Source of the DNA: Ktedonobacter robiniae
GTDB lineage: Bacteria > Chloroflexota > Ktedonobacteria > Ktedonobacterales > Ktedonobacteraceae
DNA length: 64,000 bases
NCBI RefSeq assembly: GCF_016587375.1
Contig: NZ_BNJG01000002.1
Span: 1,736,001-1,800,000 of the forward strand
Reading direction: 5' to 3'
Shown here: piece after piece, positions 16,577 to 24,068 of the stretch
Numbering within the stretch: the first letter of the stretch is position 1
Layout: each line of letters begins with the position of its first letter
Notes under the pieces: model-generated
Seen by the model: only the letters and a program-made list of their open reading frames with translations
Databases searched by the model: none
Told to the model about the DNA's origin: nothing
Translations under genes and position numbers: made by a program

Positions 16577-17338
16577 TTAGCGGCCCCCACCAATCTCCAG
16601 AATAGTTCCTGTTGTGTAAGAGGCTGCCGAAGAAAGCAGCCAGAGAACCCCCTCAGCTATTTCATTTGCTGTGCCTGCCCGCTGCATAGGAACGGTTGGC
16701 GCCAATCGCTCCGGGCGATCAGGCGCGCCACTTGTGGCATGAATATCGGTCTCAATCAGTCCAGGAGCGACGGCATTGACACGAATGCCCTCATTGGCGA
16801 CCTCACGTGCCAGGCCGATAGTAAAGCTATCAATAGCGCCCTTGGATGCGGCGTAATGGACCCATTCGCCAGCGCCACCCCGGCGCGCGGCGAGAGAGGA
16901 AATATTAACAATGGCCCCACCTGTGCCACCATGGCGCAGTGACATCCTCCGCACGGCCTCTCTCGCGCACAGGATCGTTCCAACGACGTTGACTGCAAGT
17001 ACCCGAGTGAGAACCTCTGTACTTATCTCTTCGACGCGAGCAAGGCCACCTGTAATTCCGGCGTTGTTTACAAGTCCCTGGAGTGGTCCCAGCTCTCGCT
17101 CCGCTCTCTCAAAGAGGTGCATTACGTCCTCTTCACGAGCAACATCCCCTTGAACGGCAATGGCTCGACCGCCAGCGGCAACAATATGCGAAACGACCTC
17201 CTGGGCAGCGACCTCATCGCTGGTAAAGTTCACAGCAACGGGATATCCATGGGCTCCGGCGAGTCTGGCAATGGCAGCTCCAATCCCACGGCTTGCTCCC
17301 GTCACGATGATGGACCCCAACTTCTGTTCTGAAACCAT
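16577..17338 (-). CDS. Short-chain dehydrogenase/reductase (SDR)
   Basis: ATG 17338 (MVSEQKLGSIIVTG) gives a 253-residue classical SDR. It has TGASRGIG for cofactor binding, NNAG at strand 4, catalytic Ser in NISSLAARRG, and YAASK (Tyr and Lys) in the active site, followed by RVNAVAPGLIETDI. An Arg/Asp pattern in VAVNFTSD leaves the NAD(P) preference open. Resemblance is closest to 3-oxoacyl-ACP reductase/glucose dehydrogenase-like SDRs, which is not enough for a substrate call. The longer frame to 17662 overlaps the divergent promoter and the ArsR gene, so it is rejected. Confidence 0.88.
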   Translation of the reverse strand: MVSEQKLGSIIVTGASRGIGAAIARLAGAHGYPVAVNFTSDEVAAQEVVSHIVAAGGRAIAVQGDVAREEDVMHLFERAERELGPLQGLVNNAGITGGLARVEEISTEVLTRVLAVNVVGTILCAREAVRRMSLRHGGTGGAIVNISSLAARRGGAGEWVHYAASKGAIDSFTIGLAREVANEGIRVNAVAPGLIETDIHATSGAPDRPERLAPTVPMQRAGTANEIAEGVLWLLSSAASYTTGTILEIGGGR

Positions 17339-17389
17339 AATTGTTTCGCTCTTTCTACGTATTTTTTCTTCATCGTACCATACCCTCCG

Positions 17390-17440
17390 TGTCAAGGCGC
17401 TCGAAACGCCTTGACATTCTTGTTGCGTAAAGGATATACT
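17390..17440 (+). promoter_or_regulatory. Divergent promoter with inverted repeat (SDR / ArsR-GNAT)
   Basis: TGTCAAGGCG (17390-17399) and CGCCTTGACA (17407-17416) form a 10-bp inverted repeat. Its right arm supplies the -35 box TTGACA (17411-17416), with TATACT (17435-17440) 18 bases later: a strong promoter for the ArsR-GNAT gene. The left arm gives a TTGACA on the other strand facing the SDR gene, though no good -10 follows. The repeat is a candidate operator for the ArsR-type domain of the downstream protein. Confidence 0.65.
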
Positions 17441-17485
17441 CCGGATAATCGGGAAAATACGGGATAGTATGAACTGGAGGTCTGT

Positions 17486-18325
17486 ATGAAAACGGAGGAA
17501 TTGGTCCCGACGGCGTTGGAGGCGCGGGTGTTGCGTATGTTGCGCGTGCTGGCGAATCCGGCGCGTTTTCGCATTGTTGCCCTGTTGGCTGAGCGTAAAG
17601 ACTGTACCTCGGCGCAGCTTGCCGAGATCCTGCCACTTGCGCAGTCCAGCCTCTTTGATCATCTCGCGCTTCTACGTGAGGCCGAAATTGTGCAGGTCAG
17701 CAGTGATGGACCTAACCGCTATTACTGCCTGGACCCGGCAACCCTTGACTTTCTGGGGGCCTATCTCGGTGGTTTGGGCCAGCGGTCGCGCTCATGGACG
17801 GAACTGGTAAAGAAGACTCAGGAGGAGCAGCATATGGAGATTCGTGAGGCCACGCGCGAGGACGCGGCAGCTATTGCAGGTATTTATAATCAAGGCATAG
17901 AGGATCGCTCGGCGACGCTGGAGACGCAACTGCGCACGCCAGAGGAGCGGGCCGAATGGTTGAACTCGCGCACGCATCGCCATCCCGTGCTGGTCGCGGT
18001 GGATGCGGAGGGAGCAGTGGTGGGCTGGGGATCGCTGAATGCCTTTAACCCGCGACCAGCTTACGATTATGTGGTAGACTTCTCCGTCTATGTCGCGCGC
18101 GAGCAGCGGGGGCGCGGCATTGGCGACGCTCTGCTGAGCGCCCTGGAGGTGCGTGCGCGCTCACTGGGCTATCACAAGATGGTGCTGGCGGCCTTCCCAA
18201 GCAACGCGCCAGGGATGCGCTTATATGAGCGCCATGATTTCCGCAAGGTGGGCGTCTATCATGAGCAGGGGTTGCTCGATGGGCAATGGGTTGATGTCAT
18301 CCTCATGGAAAAAATATTGAAGTAA
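17486..18325 (+). CDS. ArsR-type HTH fused to an ArsN1/phosphinothricin-type N-acetyltransferase
   Basis: The 279-residue protein joins two domains. Residues ~10-100 are a winged helix (RMLRVLANPARFRIVALLAE, SSLFDHLALLREAEIVQV, NRYYCLDP) of the ArsR kind. Residues ~116-279 are a GNAT domain starting MEIREATREDAAAIAGIYN with GIEDRSATLET, VDFSVYVAREQRGRGIGDAL (acetyl-CoA loop) and FPSNAPGMRLYERHDF. The GNAT part resembles ArsN1 arsinothricin and Pat phosphinothricin acetyltransferases. The HTH lacks the ELCVCD thiol pair of classical arsenite sensors (KDCTSAQL has one Cys). The second domain has its own ATG (17834) with AGGAGGAGC upstream, so a separate acetyltransferase might also be made. It probably self-regulates through the repeat at 17390. 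Confidence 0.8.
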   Translation: MKTEELVPTALEARVLRMLRVLANPARFRIVALLAERKDCTSAQLAEILPLAQSSLFDHLALLREAEIVQVSSDGPNRYYCLDPATLDFLGAYLGGLGQRSRSWTELVKKTQEEQHMEIREATREDAAAIAGIYNQGIEDRSATLETQLRTPEERAEWLNSRTHRHPVLVAVDAEGAVVGWGSLNAFNPRPAYDYVVDFSVYVAREQRGRGIGDALLSALEVRARSLGYHKMVLAAFPSNAPGMRLYERHDFRKVGVYHEQGLLDGQWVDVILMEKILK

Positions 18326-18358
18326 CTGTTTTGGTGCTTGTGCCACTCGCGTTGATAG

Positions 18359-18403
18359 ATAAGAGATGGGCTGGATGCAAGCAGTATCCAGCCCATCTCT
18401 TAT
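18359..18403. terminator. 18-bp-arm hairpin between convergent genes
   Basis: ATAAGAGATGGGCTGGAT (18359-18376) pairs with 18386-18403 around a 9-base loop, between the ArsR-GNAT gene and the convergent membrane-protein gene. Confidence 0.65.
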
Positions 18404-18422
18404 TCAGAACTGATTTTTTCTA

Positions 18423-19337
18423 TCAGGCGGTGGTTCGCACGCCTTGCCTGGTCTGGAAGGCATTGATAAGCGATTTGATTGCTACTCCAGTAGTTACTAT
18501 CATGACCAGTAACAGGAGAAGATGGCGCGCTGGGTATGAAATCTCATCGCCAGGGACGGTGGAGAAATTGACGAGCGTTGGTAGAAAGGCGATAAGCAGT
18601 GTCACAACGCCAATGAGCATTGCCAGGGTCAGTATGAGAGCAACGTAGAGTGCGTAATGGGTGATAAGCCGGATGGGCTCTATACGTTTAATGGTAGAGA
18701 TAATGAAAGTTACACTCAGTCCCATGCAGATCGCAAAAACGACCAGCTCGACCCAACTAGAGGTAAACCCCGCAATACCAGATCTAAAAAACAAAATTGT
18801 GGAGGCAATCGTAACTATTGTCGCGAGGATTGGGCTCACCAGCGCCAGTAAGCAAAGAAGCAGGAAGCGATAATTTTTCCCTTTGAGAGCTTGCCAGCAG
18901 GCAGCAAGAAGCAAAGGAAGTCCACCAAGCAGAATAAGCACTAATAAGATATAGAAACCATAAGCGAGACACTGCATCAGTGTAGGCGAGGCGCTGCTAA
19001 AATTGAAAAGCGTGGTGCTGGGAATAATGGTATGTATGATGCGAGTCTGCTCCACTATCCAGGCCAGGAAGAAGAAGATAGCCGAGGCATACACCGCAAG
19101 TTCGTTAGTACGCAATTTTTGTAGCATTGAAGGGATCCTTCCTTGTATAAGAGATTGGTGAGTATGGGCATCAAAGAGATTGAATGAGAGATCAAAGATA
19201 GTTTTTAGCGAGGGTGGCGAGTCTTCCAGAATTTGAAGCATTTCGTCGGCATAGCGCTCACGCCAGGAAGCAGGATAGAAACCGATCAATCTGCAGGCCC
19301 AGCGTTGATAGAATGATGGGGTAGAAGTGTCATGCAT
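18423..19337 (-). CDS. Membrane protein co-transcribed with a PadR regulator
   Basis: The 304-residue protein begins with a cytoplasmic helix LIGFYPASWRERYADEMLQILED, listed as FYPASWRERYADEM. This motif is common in membrane proteins encoded next to PadR regulators. Then come about six transmembrane segments (around 80-96, 120-145, 158-180, 195-212, 225-250 and 270-290). The PadR gene ends 24 bases upstream on the same strand, so the two form an operon. The pairing suggests a membrane-stress or efflux-related unit, but no transporter signature is seen and function is unknown. Confidence 0.7.
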   Translation of the reverse strand: MHDTSTPSFYQRWACRLIGFYPASWRERYADEMLQILEDSPPSLKTIFDLSFNLFDAHTHQSLIQGRIPSMLQKLRTNELAVYASAIFFFLAWIVEQTRIIHTIIPSTTLFNFSSASPTLMQCLAYGFYILLVLILLGGLPLLLAACWQALKGKNYRFLLLCLLALVSPILATIVTIASTILFFRSGIAGFTSSWVELVVFAICMGLSVTFIISTIKRIEPIRLITHYALYVALILTLAMLIGVVTLLIAFLPTLVNFSTVPGDEISYPARHLLLLLVMIVTTGVAIKSLINAFQTRQGVRTTA

Positions 19338-19361
19338 CCTACAATATCCTCTTCTCTGTAT

Positions 19362-19688
19362 TCAGGACGTGGCGAGCCGTTGCAGGCCAGTGCTGACAAC
19401 CTGTTTCATCGTTGAGAGCTGTTCGCGCAGCACGGTTGCGCCCAACTGTGTTATACGGTAGGGGCGCCGCCGCTCCTCCAGTTCTAGGGCTTCAATCCAG
19501 CCCTGCTTCTCCAACCGCGCAAGCGCGCCATAGAGCGTTCCCACCTCCAGGTGTGTACCACAGAATTGCTCAATATCCTGTATCATGGCATACCCATGTT
19601 TAGGGCCGCTCGCCAGGCTGGACAGGATGAGGAGTGAAGGATCAGAGAAGCGCCCCAGATCCGACATAGAGTTGCGTGTGATACGCAT
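19362..19688 (-). CDS. PadR-family transcriptional regulator
   Basis: The 108-residue protein is a minimal PadR winged helix: LLILSSLASGPKHGYAMIQDI, given as LILSSLASGPKHGYAM, then LEVGTLYGALARLEKQGWI and RRPYRITQLGATVL. ATG 19688 follows GGAGA at 8 bases; ATG 19667 (MSDLGRF) is an alternative. PadR proteins bind palindromes in their own promoter; ACTATATAGT (19733-19742), about 45 bases upstream of the start, is a candidate. It is the first gene of an operon with the membrane protein at 18423. Confidence 0.88.
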   Translation of the reverse strand: MRITRNSMSDLGRFSDPSLLILSSLASGPKHGYAMIQDIEQFCGTHLEVGTLYGALARLEKQGWIEALELEERRRPYRITQLGATVLREQLSTMKQVVSTGLQRLATS

Positions 19689-19791
19689 ACTTGATTATCT
19701 CCTGCCATTACTTTATATTACTTACTACGCATAACTATATAGTAAAGCGAGGTATTGATTTTGTCAAGAGTAGCCCCTTCTTGCGTAATAA

Positions 19792-19845
19792 AATAGGAGT
19801 GATGCCGGTTGCTGGATTTGTCCAGCAACCGGCATCACTCCTATT
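19792..19845. terminator. 25-bp-arm palindrome between PadR promoter and DinB gene end
   Basis: AATAGGAGTGATGCCGGTTG and five more bases (19792-19816) pair perfectly with 19821-19845 over TTTG. It lies 27 bases past the stop of the DinB-like gene (minus) and upstream of PadR, so it probably terminates the DinB transcript. Confidence 0.65.
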
Positions 19846-19871
19846 ACTCTCTAAGTTCTTGAAAGGGTCAG

Positions 19872-20393
19872 TTACATATTGCCATAGATTCCCGTCAGGC
19901 CATGGCTGCCAAGGGCGAGGGAAAGCTCGCCTCCGTGGTGGATCTCGTGTTCGAGAACGTGCCAGATAATCCATTGCCGTGAGAATGGAGGGAAGTTTTC
20001 ACGCTCTTCTTCTCTCAAGGCTGCTGGAGGCTGGAAGACATGCTCAAGATCGGCGGGCGTCCAGCGTGCCAGAGCATCGGTAATCATATGCCAGGTGGAT
20101 TCAAGCCCAGTAACCAGTTCAGCGGCTGTAAGCGGGGGTTGCTCCACTTTATCCGCGGGATCCCAGTGAGCGATGGGGGCCAGATCGGGGCTTCCCTCGC
20201 CCATCCAGACCTGGAACCACCAGACCCGGTTGGCTACTATATGCTGGGCTAGCATCCCAATCGTCCATTGATGCGACGGGGCGGGTAATGCCAGTTGTTC
20301 GGATGAAAGCGGCGCGATGATTTCGACGAGGTTGCGCTGGTAGGTTTGCCAGCCCTTGTAGAACGTAATAAGTGGGAGTGCTTGTTCCTTCAA
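19872..20393 (-). CDS. DinB-family (DUF664-like) metal-binding protein
   Basis: A four-helix DinB-like protein with WTIGMLAQHIVANRVWW and IIWHVLEHEIHHGGEL; the His residues in LAQH and in HEIHHG match the metal triad of the family. The frame is open up to 20564, but a TTG start at 20393 is preferred: AAGGAG sits 10 bases upstream (20404-20409), and the protein then has the usual length (about 173 residues) and begins directly with the first helix. DinB-like proteins include bacillithiol- and mycothiol-dependent transferases; the substrate here is unknown. Confidence 0.7.
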   Translation of the reverse strand: MKEQALPLITFYKGWQTYQRNLVEIIAPLSSEQLALPAPSHQWTIGMLAQHIVANRVWWFQVWMGEGSPDLAPIAHWDPADKVEQPPLTAAELVTGLESTWHMITDALARWTPADLEHVFQPPAALREEERENFPPFSRQWIIWHVLEHEIHHGGELSLALGSHGLTGIYGNM

Positions 20394-20601
20394 TATGTAT
20401 ATGCTCCTTGCTTCTAGTGTTGTGCTGCCATGAGTGGTGACCTGGTAATCATAGCGTGCAGGAGGGCCTAAAACTTCTTCTATCTTGCTCTTTCTCTTCT
20501 GAGGAGTGCTCACAGGGAGCGCCACAAGTGTGGAAGAGCTAAAAAAGCAGGGATGTGTTAACATTTTTGCTAGCAGAGCGATTTATAAAGCAGAAAAAGC
20601 A

Positions 20602-21159
20602 ATGCTGAGGGAACACATGCGCCAGTTTCAAGCGGAGGTAGGTTTTGAGGATTCACCACTTGCGCTCCTATATGATCGTTACGCGCCCATCATCTTGATG
20701 TATATCGCGCGCTATATTTCTTCCAGGGAAGACGCCGATGACCTGTTACTGGACGTATATGTCGCGGCGCTGGAGAACCAGGTCTGGTTGACCTGGAGTG
20801 AGGGGGAGCAGCTTGCCTGGCTTCGCCGCATCGCTTACAACAAAGCTATCGATTATTATCGACGTAATGCCCGTCATCCATCCGTGGCTCTGGAGCAGAT
20901 CATAGTGACGCACTTTAGCGATGATGAGCGCTCACCAGAACAGGTCGCGCTGCGCAACGAGGCGCATGCGGTGCTGCGTGCACACCTCTCGAATCTCTCC
21001 GACCTGCAACAGGAGATCGTGCGTTTGCGCTTTGGGCATGGCCTGCGCACAAAGGAGATCGCGCAACGCCTGAACAAAAGTGACGAGGTTATCCGGGTGA
21101 CACTCTCACGCGCCCTCAATCTCTTACGTAAGCTCTATCGTCGGCAGGAGGGAGTATAG
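20602..21159 (+). CDS. ECF-type RNA polymerase sigma factor
   Basis: Region 2 is visible as LALLYDRYAPIILMYIARY, DADDLLLDVYVAAL and LAWLRRIAYNKAIDYYRR; region 4 as LQQEIVRLRFGHGLRTKEIA and SDEVIRVTLSRALNLLRKLY. There is no C-terminal extension. ATG 20602 (MLREHMRQ) is used; ATG 20617 has a better site (GAGGG) and is also possible; the open frame reaches 20506. The next gene, a membrane protein with an N-terminal cytoplasmic part, starts 2 bases after the stop, the classical sigma/anti-sigma arrangement. It probably directs transcription of envelope genes, including its own operon. Confidence 0.88.
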   Translation: MLREHMRQFQAEVGFEDSPLALLYDRYAPIILMYIARYISSREDADDLLLDVYVAALENQVWLTWSEGEQLAWLRRIAYNKAIDYYRRNARHPSVALEQIIVTHFSDDERSPEQVALRNEAHAVLRAHLSNLSDLQQEIVRLRFGHGLRTKEIAQRLNKSDEVIRVTLSRALNLLRKLYRRQEGV

Positions 21160-21161
21160 TT

Positions 21162-22331
21162 ATGGATCATCACGATGAAAAGTTTGCTCCTGAAACCGTC
21201 GATGAGCAGATTGAGTTGCACCTGCAACAGCTACCTATAGCCTCGCATACCTCACTAGATACGCGGATGCTCAAGGATTTGCAGCAAATAGCTGAGCAGG
21301 ATGTCCAGCGGATCGCGCAGGTGAGAGCGCGTCTTGCCAGATATGCTGTGGAGAATGGAGAGAAGCGTAAGCCTATAGACCTTCGAGAATATCAAGCGGA
21401 AACGGCTCCCCCCCTTCATTCAGGTTCTCAGCCTCGCACACGAAAAGCGCCGGGAGCCAGGCGCCGCCTGGTGACAGTTTTAACTGGCCTGGTAGCCGTG
21501 CTGCTCCTCGTGAGCATGCTCACAGTTTTCGCGCGCATCAAACCACAGCAGGAGCAGACCCATCCGAAGATTCAGCAGCAGACGTCAACGGTCGTTGCGA
21601 AGCCGGTCTTGCATGGGAGTAACGCCTTTCTCCTGGATGCGGATAAGGGTACAGTTCTGGTAGATGTGAATGGTCATACACGTGTGTCAGCGGCTCATTT
21701 CGCTAAATATATGGTCGCCATAACCGCGCTTGAGAATGCCGACCCCAATCAAATGATCACCATAGACCAGGCGAGCCTGGACGCGGTACCAAAGGGATTA
21801 AGCACGGCTCAGCTAGTCGCTGGTGACCAGATCCCACTGCAATTTCTGCTTTATGGACTACTCCTTCCGTCAGGTAATGATGCCGCAGGTGTGATTGCAC
21901 GCGCAGTGGGAGGCAATTCGCAAAACTTTGTCGCCATGATGAACGAAGAGGCACACCAGTTGCAGCTCAACGACACTCATTTTAGCAGTCCCTATGCCAT
22001 TAGCAGCGCAGACAACTACACCAGCGCCGCCGATCTGGCGAGTATGATGCGCTATGGTCTGCAGCTGGAAATTTTTAGCGAAGATATCACTGGGACAATT
22101 TGGACACTGCAAGCGTCAGCATATAATCATGCCTATGTCTGGGGGAATGCCAATCCACCACTCGGAAGCGAGCCAGGCGTTGAGTCTGGACATGATAAGG
22201 AAATTGGTTATCATGCCATTTTCACGCCCCAAAGCAATGGACATTTACTCATTGGGGTCGAGCTTAACGCGCCATCGCCTGAGGCGCTGAACGCGGATGT
22301 CTCAACGATACTTCACTCCGTTAAACCCTGA
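21162..22331 (+). CDS. Anti-sigma-like membrane protein with degenerate D-Ala-D-Ala carboxypeptidase (S11) ectodomain
   Basis: Residues 1-100 are a charged helical cytoplasmic part, 103-123 one transmembrane helix, and 145-389 a peptidase S11 (DacA-like) fold outside the cell. The fold is clear from FLLDADKGTVL, YMVAITALENADPNQMITI, QFLLYGLLLPSGNDAAGVIA, FVAMMNEEAHQLQLNDTHF and YTSAADLASMMRYGL. The SxxK nucleophile motif reads HFAK (His179 instead of Ser; Lys182 kept), SGN is kept (237-239), and the KTG motif is replaced by ESG (341-343). It should therefore not cleave peptides by the usual mechanism but might still bind peptidoglycan or beta-lactams. Position 2 bases after an ECF sigma gene implies an anti-sigma or signal-relay role. 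Confidence 0.8.
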   Translation: MDHHDEKFAPETVDEQIELHLQQLPIASHTSLDTRMLKDLQQIAEQDVQRIAQVRARLARYAVENGEKRKPIDLREYQAETAPPLHSGSQPRTRKAPGARRRLVTVLTGLVAVLLLVSMLTVFARIKPQQEQTHPKIQQQTSTVVAKPVLHGSNAFLLDADKGTVLVDVNGHTRVSAAHFAKYMVAITALENADPNQMITIDQASLDAVPKGLSTAQLVAGDQIPLQFLLYGLLLPSGNDAAGVIARAVGGNSQNFVAMMNEEAHQLQLNDTHFSSPYAISSADNYTSAADLASMMRYGLQLEIFSEDITGTIWTLQASAYNHAYVWGNANPPLGSEPGVESGHDKEIGYHAIFTPQSNGHLLIGVELNAPSPEALNADVSTILHSVKP

Positions 22332-22348
22332 CAGGTGTATCCAGTATA

Positions 22349-22441
22349 TTGTAGGGTCCATGCTGGCATGGACTAAACGCCTATACCCTGGCGTTGGGCA
22401 GATTGCTACGCTCGCAGTCCATGCCAGCATGGACCCTACAA
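22349..22441. repeat. Long inverted repeat family P3, copy A
   Basis: Perfect 26-bp arms (22349-22374 and 22416-22441; TGTAGGGTCCATGCTGGCAT is the start of the left arm) enclose 41 bases that contain an inner hairpin AACGCC...GGCGTT. Copy B lies at 23968-24068. Arms and loop are related (shared TGTAGGGTCCA, TGGACT, ATACCCTGGCG, AGAT). The arms themselves are palindromic (TCCATGCTGGCATGGA), giving a REP-doublet/REPIN-like structure. The rest of 22332-22564 holds no gene. Confidence 0.8.
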
Positions 22442-22564
22442 GAAGATGTGCTACCTGGCCCTCTTGCATGAGCGGGGGCGTTCCCTGGGAAGTGAGGGTA
22501 GGTTGTGCCGCCGTGCCCCCGAATGGGGGTTTTACAAGCACTACCTGATCTGTGAGGAGATATT

Positions 22565-23950
22565 ATGTATAAGAAGCGTTTAACATATGCATTTTATATG
22601 CTATTGATAAGCATGCTACTCAGCCTTTTGAGCGCTTGTGCAAACAACATTAGCCTTGGTCGGCCTCAACCACAAAATGGACCTATTCAGTTTTATGACA
22701 TTCACAACCTGCTTATCTGCCAGTTGCATGGCCAGAATTCGCAGCTTGATTGCCTGCAACATAAAGACCTGTCGCCAGCGTATTTTATCGACACTGCGGT
22801 CAGTGAGTTGGCCAGCGATCTACATGTAGATGTGGACCATTTGCCTACGACCGCGCTGCATGTCGCGACCACACTGGACCTTGCACTGGAACAGCAGACA
22901 TACCAGAAGGCACGCCAGTATATCGCGACGATGGCTGTTACTCTCAACATGCATAATGCCTCGGTCGTTGCCCTCGATCCACATAGTGGCGGCATCCGTG
23001 TGCTGATTGGCAACATGGATGCGAGCTATGGGGGAAGCCAGGCTAATTTGACAACTCAACCATTTATGGCAGGTTGGGCCTTTAAACCTCTTATCTACGC
23101 GACCGCCTTTGAGCAGGGCATCAGCCCGGGTGAGGTGGTGTATGATGGTCCCTTTTCTGTAACTGGTGGAAGCACAAATGGTAGCACTTATACCCCTTAT
23201 AACTACGACCAAAAATTTCATGGGTTTATGTCATATCGAACCGCCTTGCAGACCGGGCTGAACATTCCGCCGCTCAAACTGTCTGTCAGACTTGGGCTTC
23301 AAACAGTAAGCAAGAAAGTGCAGGCGTTAGGGATAAAAAACGTGGGGAAACCTTATTATTCCTGGGCCGTGGGAGCGGTTTCGCTGAACTTACTGGATGA
23401 AACATCAGCTTACGCTACAATGGCTAATAGCGGTATGCGCATGGATCCACACTCTATTGTAAAAGTTACCTCCTCTGATAACCACGTTCTCTACCAAGAG
23501 TCCACACGGGGAACGCGTGCCTTAAGCCCTGAAGCGGCTTTTATGATTACGGATGTCCTGAGTGGTACAGCCAAGCAGGCTTCGTTTTTTGCTTCATGCA
23601 GTCCCTTTGAACTGTATTCTACAAGTCACTCACAATGTCAGACTGGTAATCCCGGCGCTGTGCGACCTGCCGCCGTGATGGGTGGCCTGTCCGCAAACTT
23701 TCAGGATACTTCGGCTATTGGCTATACTCCCGATCTGGTTGTCGGTGCCTGGACCGGCAATAGCAATCATTCACTGATGATGCCTGGGATTACAGGATTG
23801 GATGGGGCTGCGCAGATCTGGCATGATACAATGCTGCTGGCGGAGGGCAATACCCCTGTGAAGGCTTTCCCCGCTCCACCTGCCGATGTTGTGAAAAAGA
23901 CGGTCAACTATCCCACGCTGACGACCACTGACTGGTACCAGACTCACTAG
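22565..23950 (+). CDS. Lipoprotein with catalytically degenerate penicillin-binding transpeptidase domain
   Basis: A signal peptide ending in the lipobox LLSAC (Cys25) predicts an outer-face lipoprotein. Residues ~95-440 follow the class A PBP transpeptidase fold closely: TTLDLALEQQTYQKA, VVALDPHSGGIRVLIGN, FKPLIYATAFEQGISPGEVV, ALSPEAAFMITDVLSGTA and IGYTPDLVVGAWTGN. All three active-site motifs are changed: SxxK is WAFK (Trp171 for Ser), SxN is GLN (231-233), and KTG is MGG (372-374). There is no glycosyltransferase (GT51) domain. It cannot cross-link by the normal mechanism and probably binds a ligand or acts structurally. It follows the sigma/S11-like pair on the same strand, separated by repeat P3-A. 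Confidence 0.8.
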   Translation: MYKKRLTYAFYMLLISMLLSLLSACANNISLGRPQPQNGPIQFYDIHNLLICQLHGQNSQLDCLQHKDLSPAYFIDTAVSELASDLHVDVDHLPTTALHVATTLDLALEQQTYQKARQYIATMAVTLNMHNASVVALDPHSGGIRVLIGNMDASYGGSQANLTTQPFMAGWAFKPLIYATAFEQGISPGEVVYDGPFSVTGGSTNGSTYTPYNYDQKFHGFMSYRTALQTGLNIPPLKLSVRLGLQTVSKKVQALGIKNVGKPYYSWAVGAVSLNLLDETSAYATMANSGMRMDPHSIVKVTSSDNHVLYQESTRGTRALSPEAAFMITDVLSGTAKQASFFASCSPFELYSTSHSQCQTGNPGAVRPAAVMGGLSANFQDTSAIGYTPDLVVGAWTGNSNHSLMMPGITGLDGAAQIWHDTMLLAEGNTPVKAFPAPPADVVKKTVNYPTLTTTDWYQTH

Positions 23951-23967
23951 CTAGCGAAATCACCAAA

Positions 23968-24068
23968 CTGTAGGGTCCAAGCAGGCTTGGACTCCGAGGT
24001 CCGCAGGCCGATACCCTGGCGCTGGAAGATCGCTTCGCTCGGAGTCCAAGCCTGCTTGGACCCTACAG
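23968..24068. repeat. Long inverted repeat family P3, copy B
   Basis: Perfect 31-bp arms (23968-23998 and 24038-24068; the left arm begins CTGTAGGGTCCAAGCAGGCT) enclose 39 bases including GATACCCTGGCGCTGG, which matches the loop of copy A. It starts 17 bases after the transpeptidase-like gene and, with copy A, brackets that gene. Confidence 0.8.

Noticed and set aside
22349..24068. P3 pair as terminal inverted repeats of an insertion sequence
   Set aside because: Each unit is a complete inverted repeat by itself, no transposase lies between them, and no target duplication is evident.
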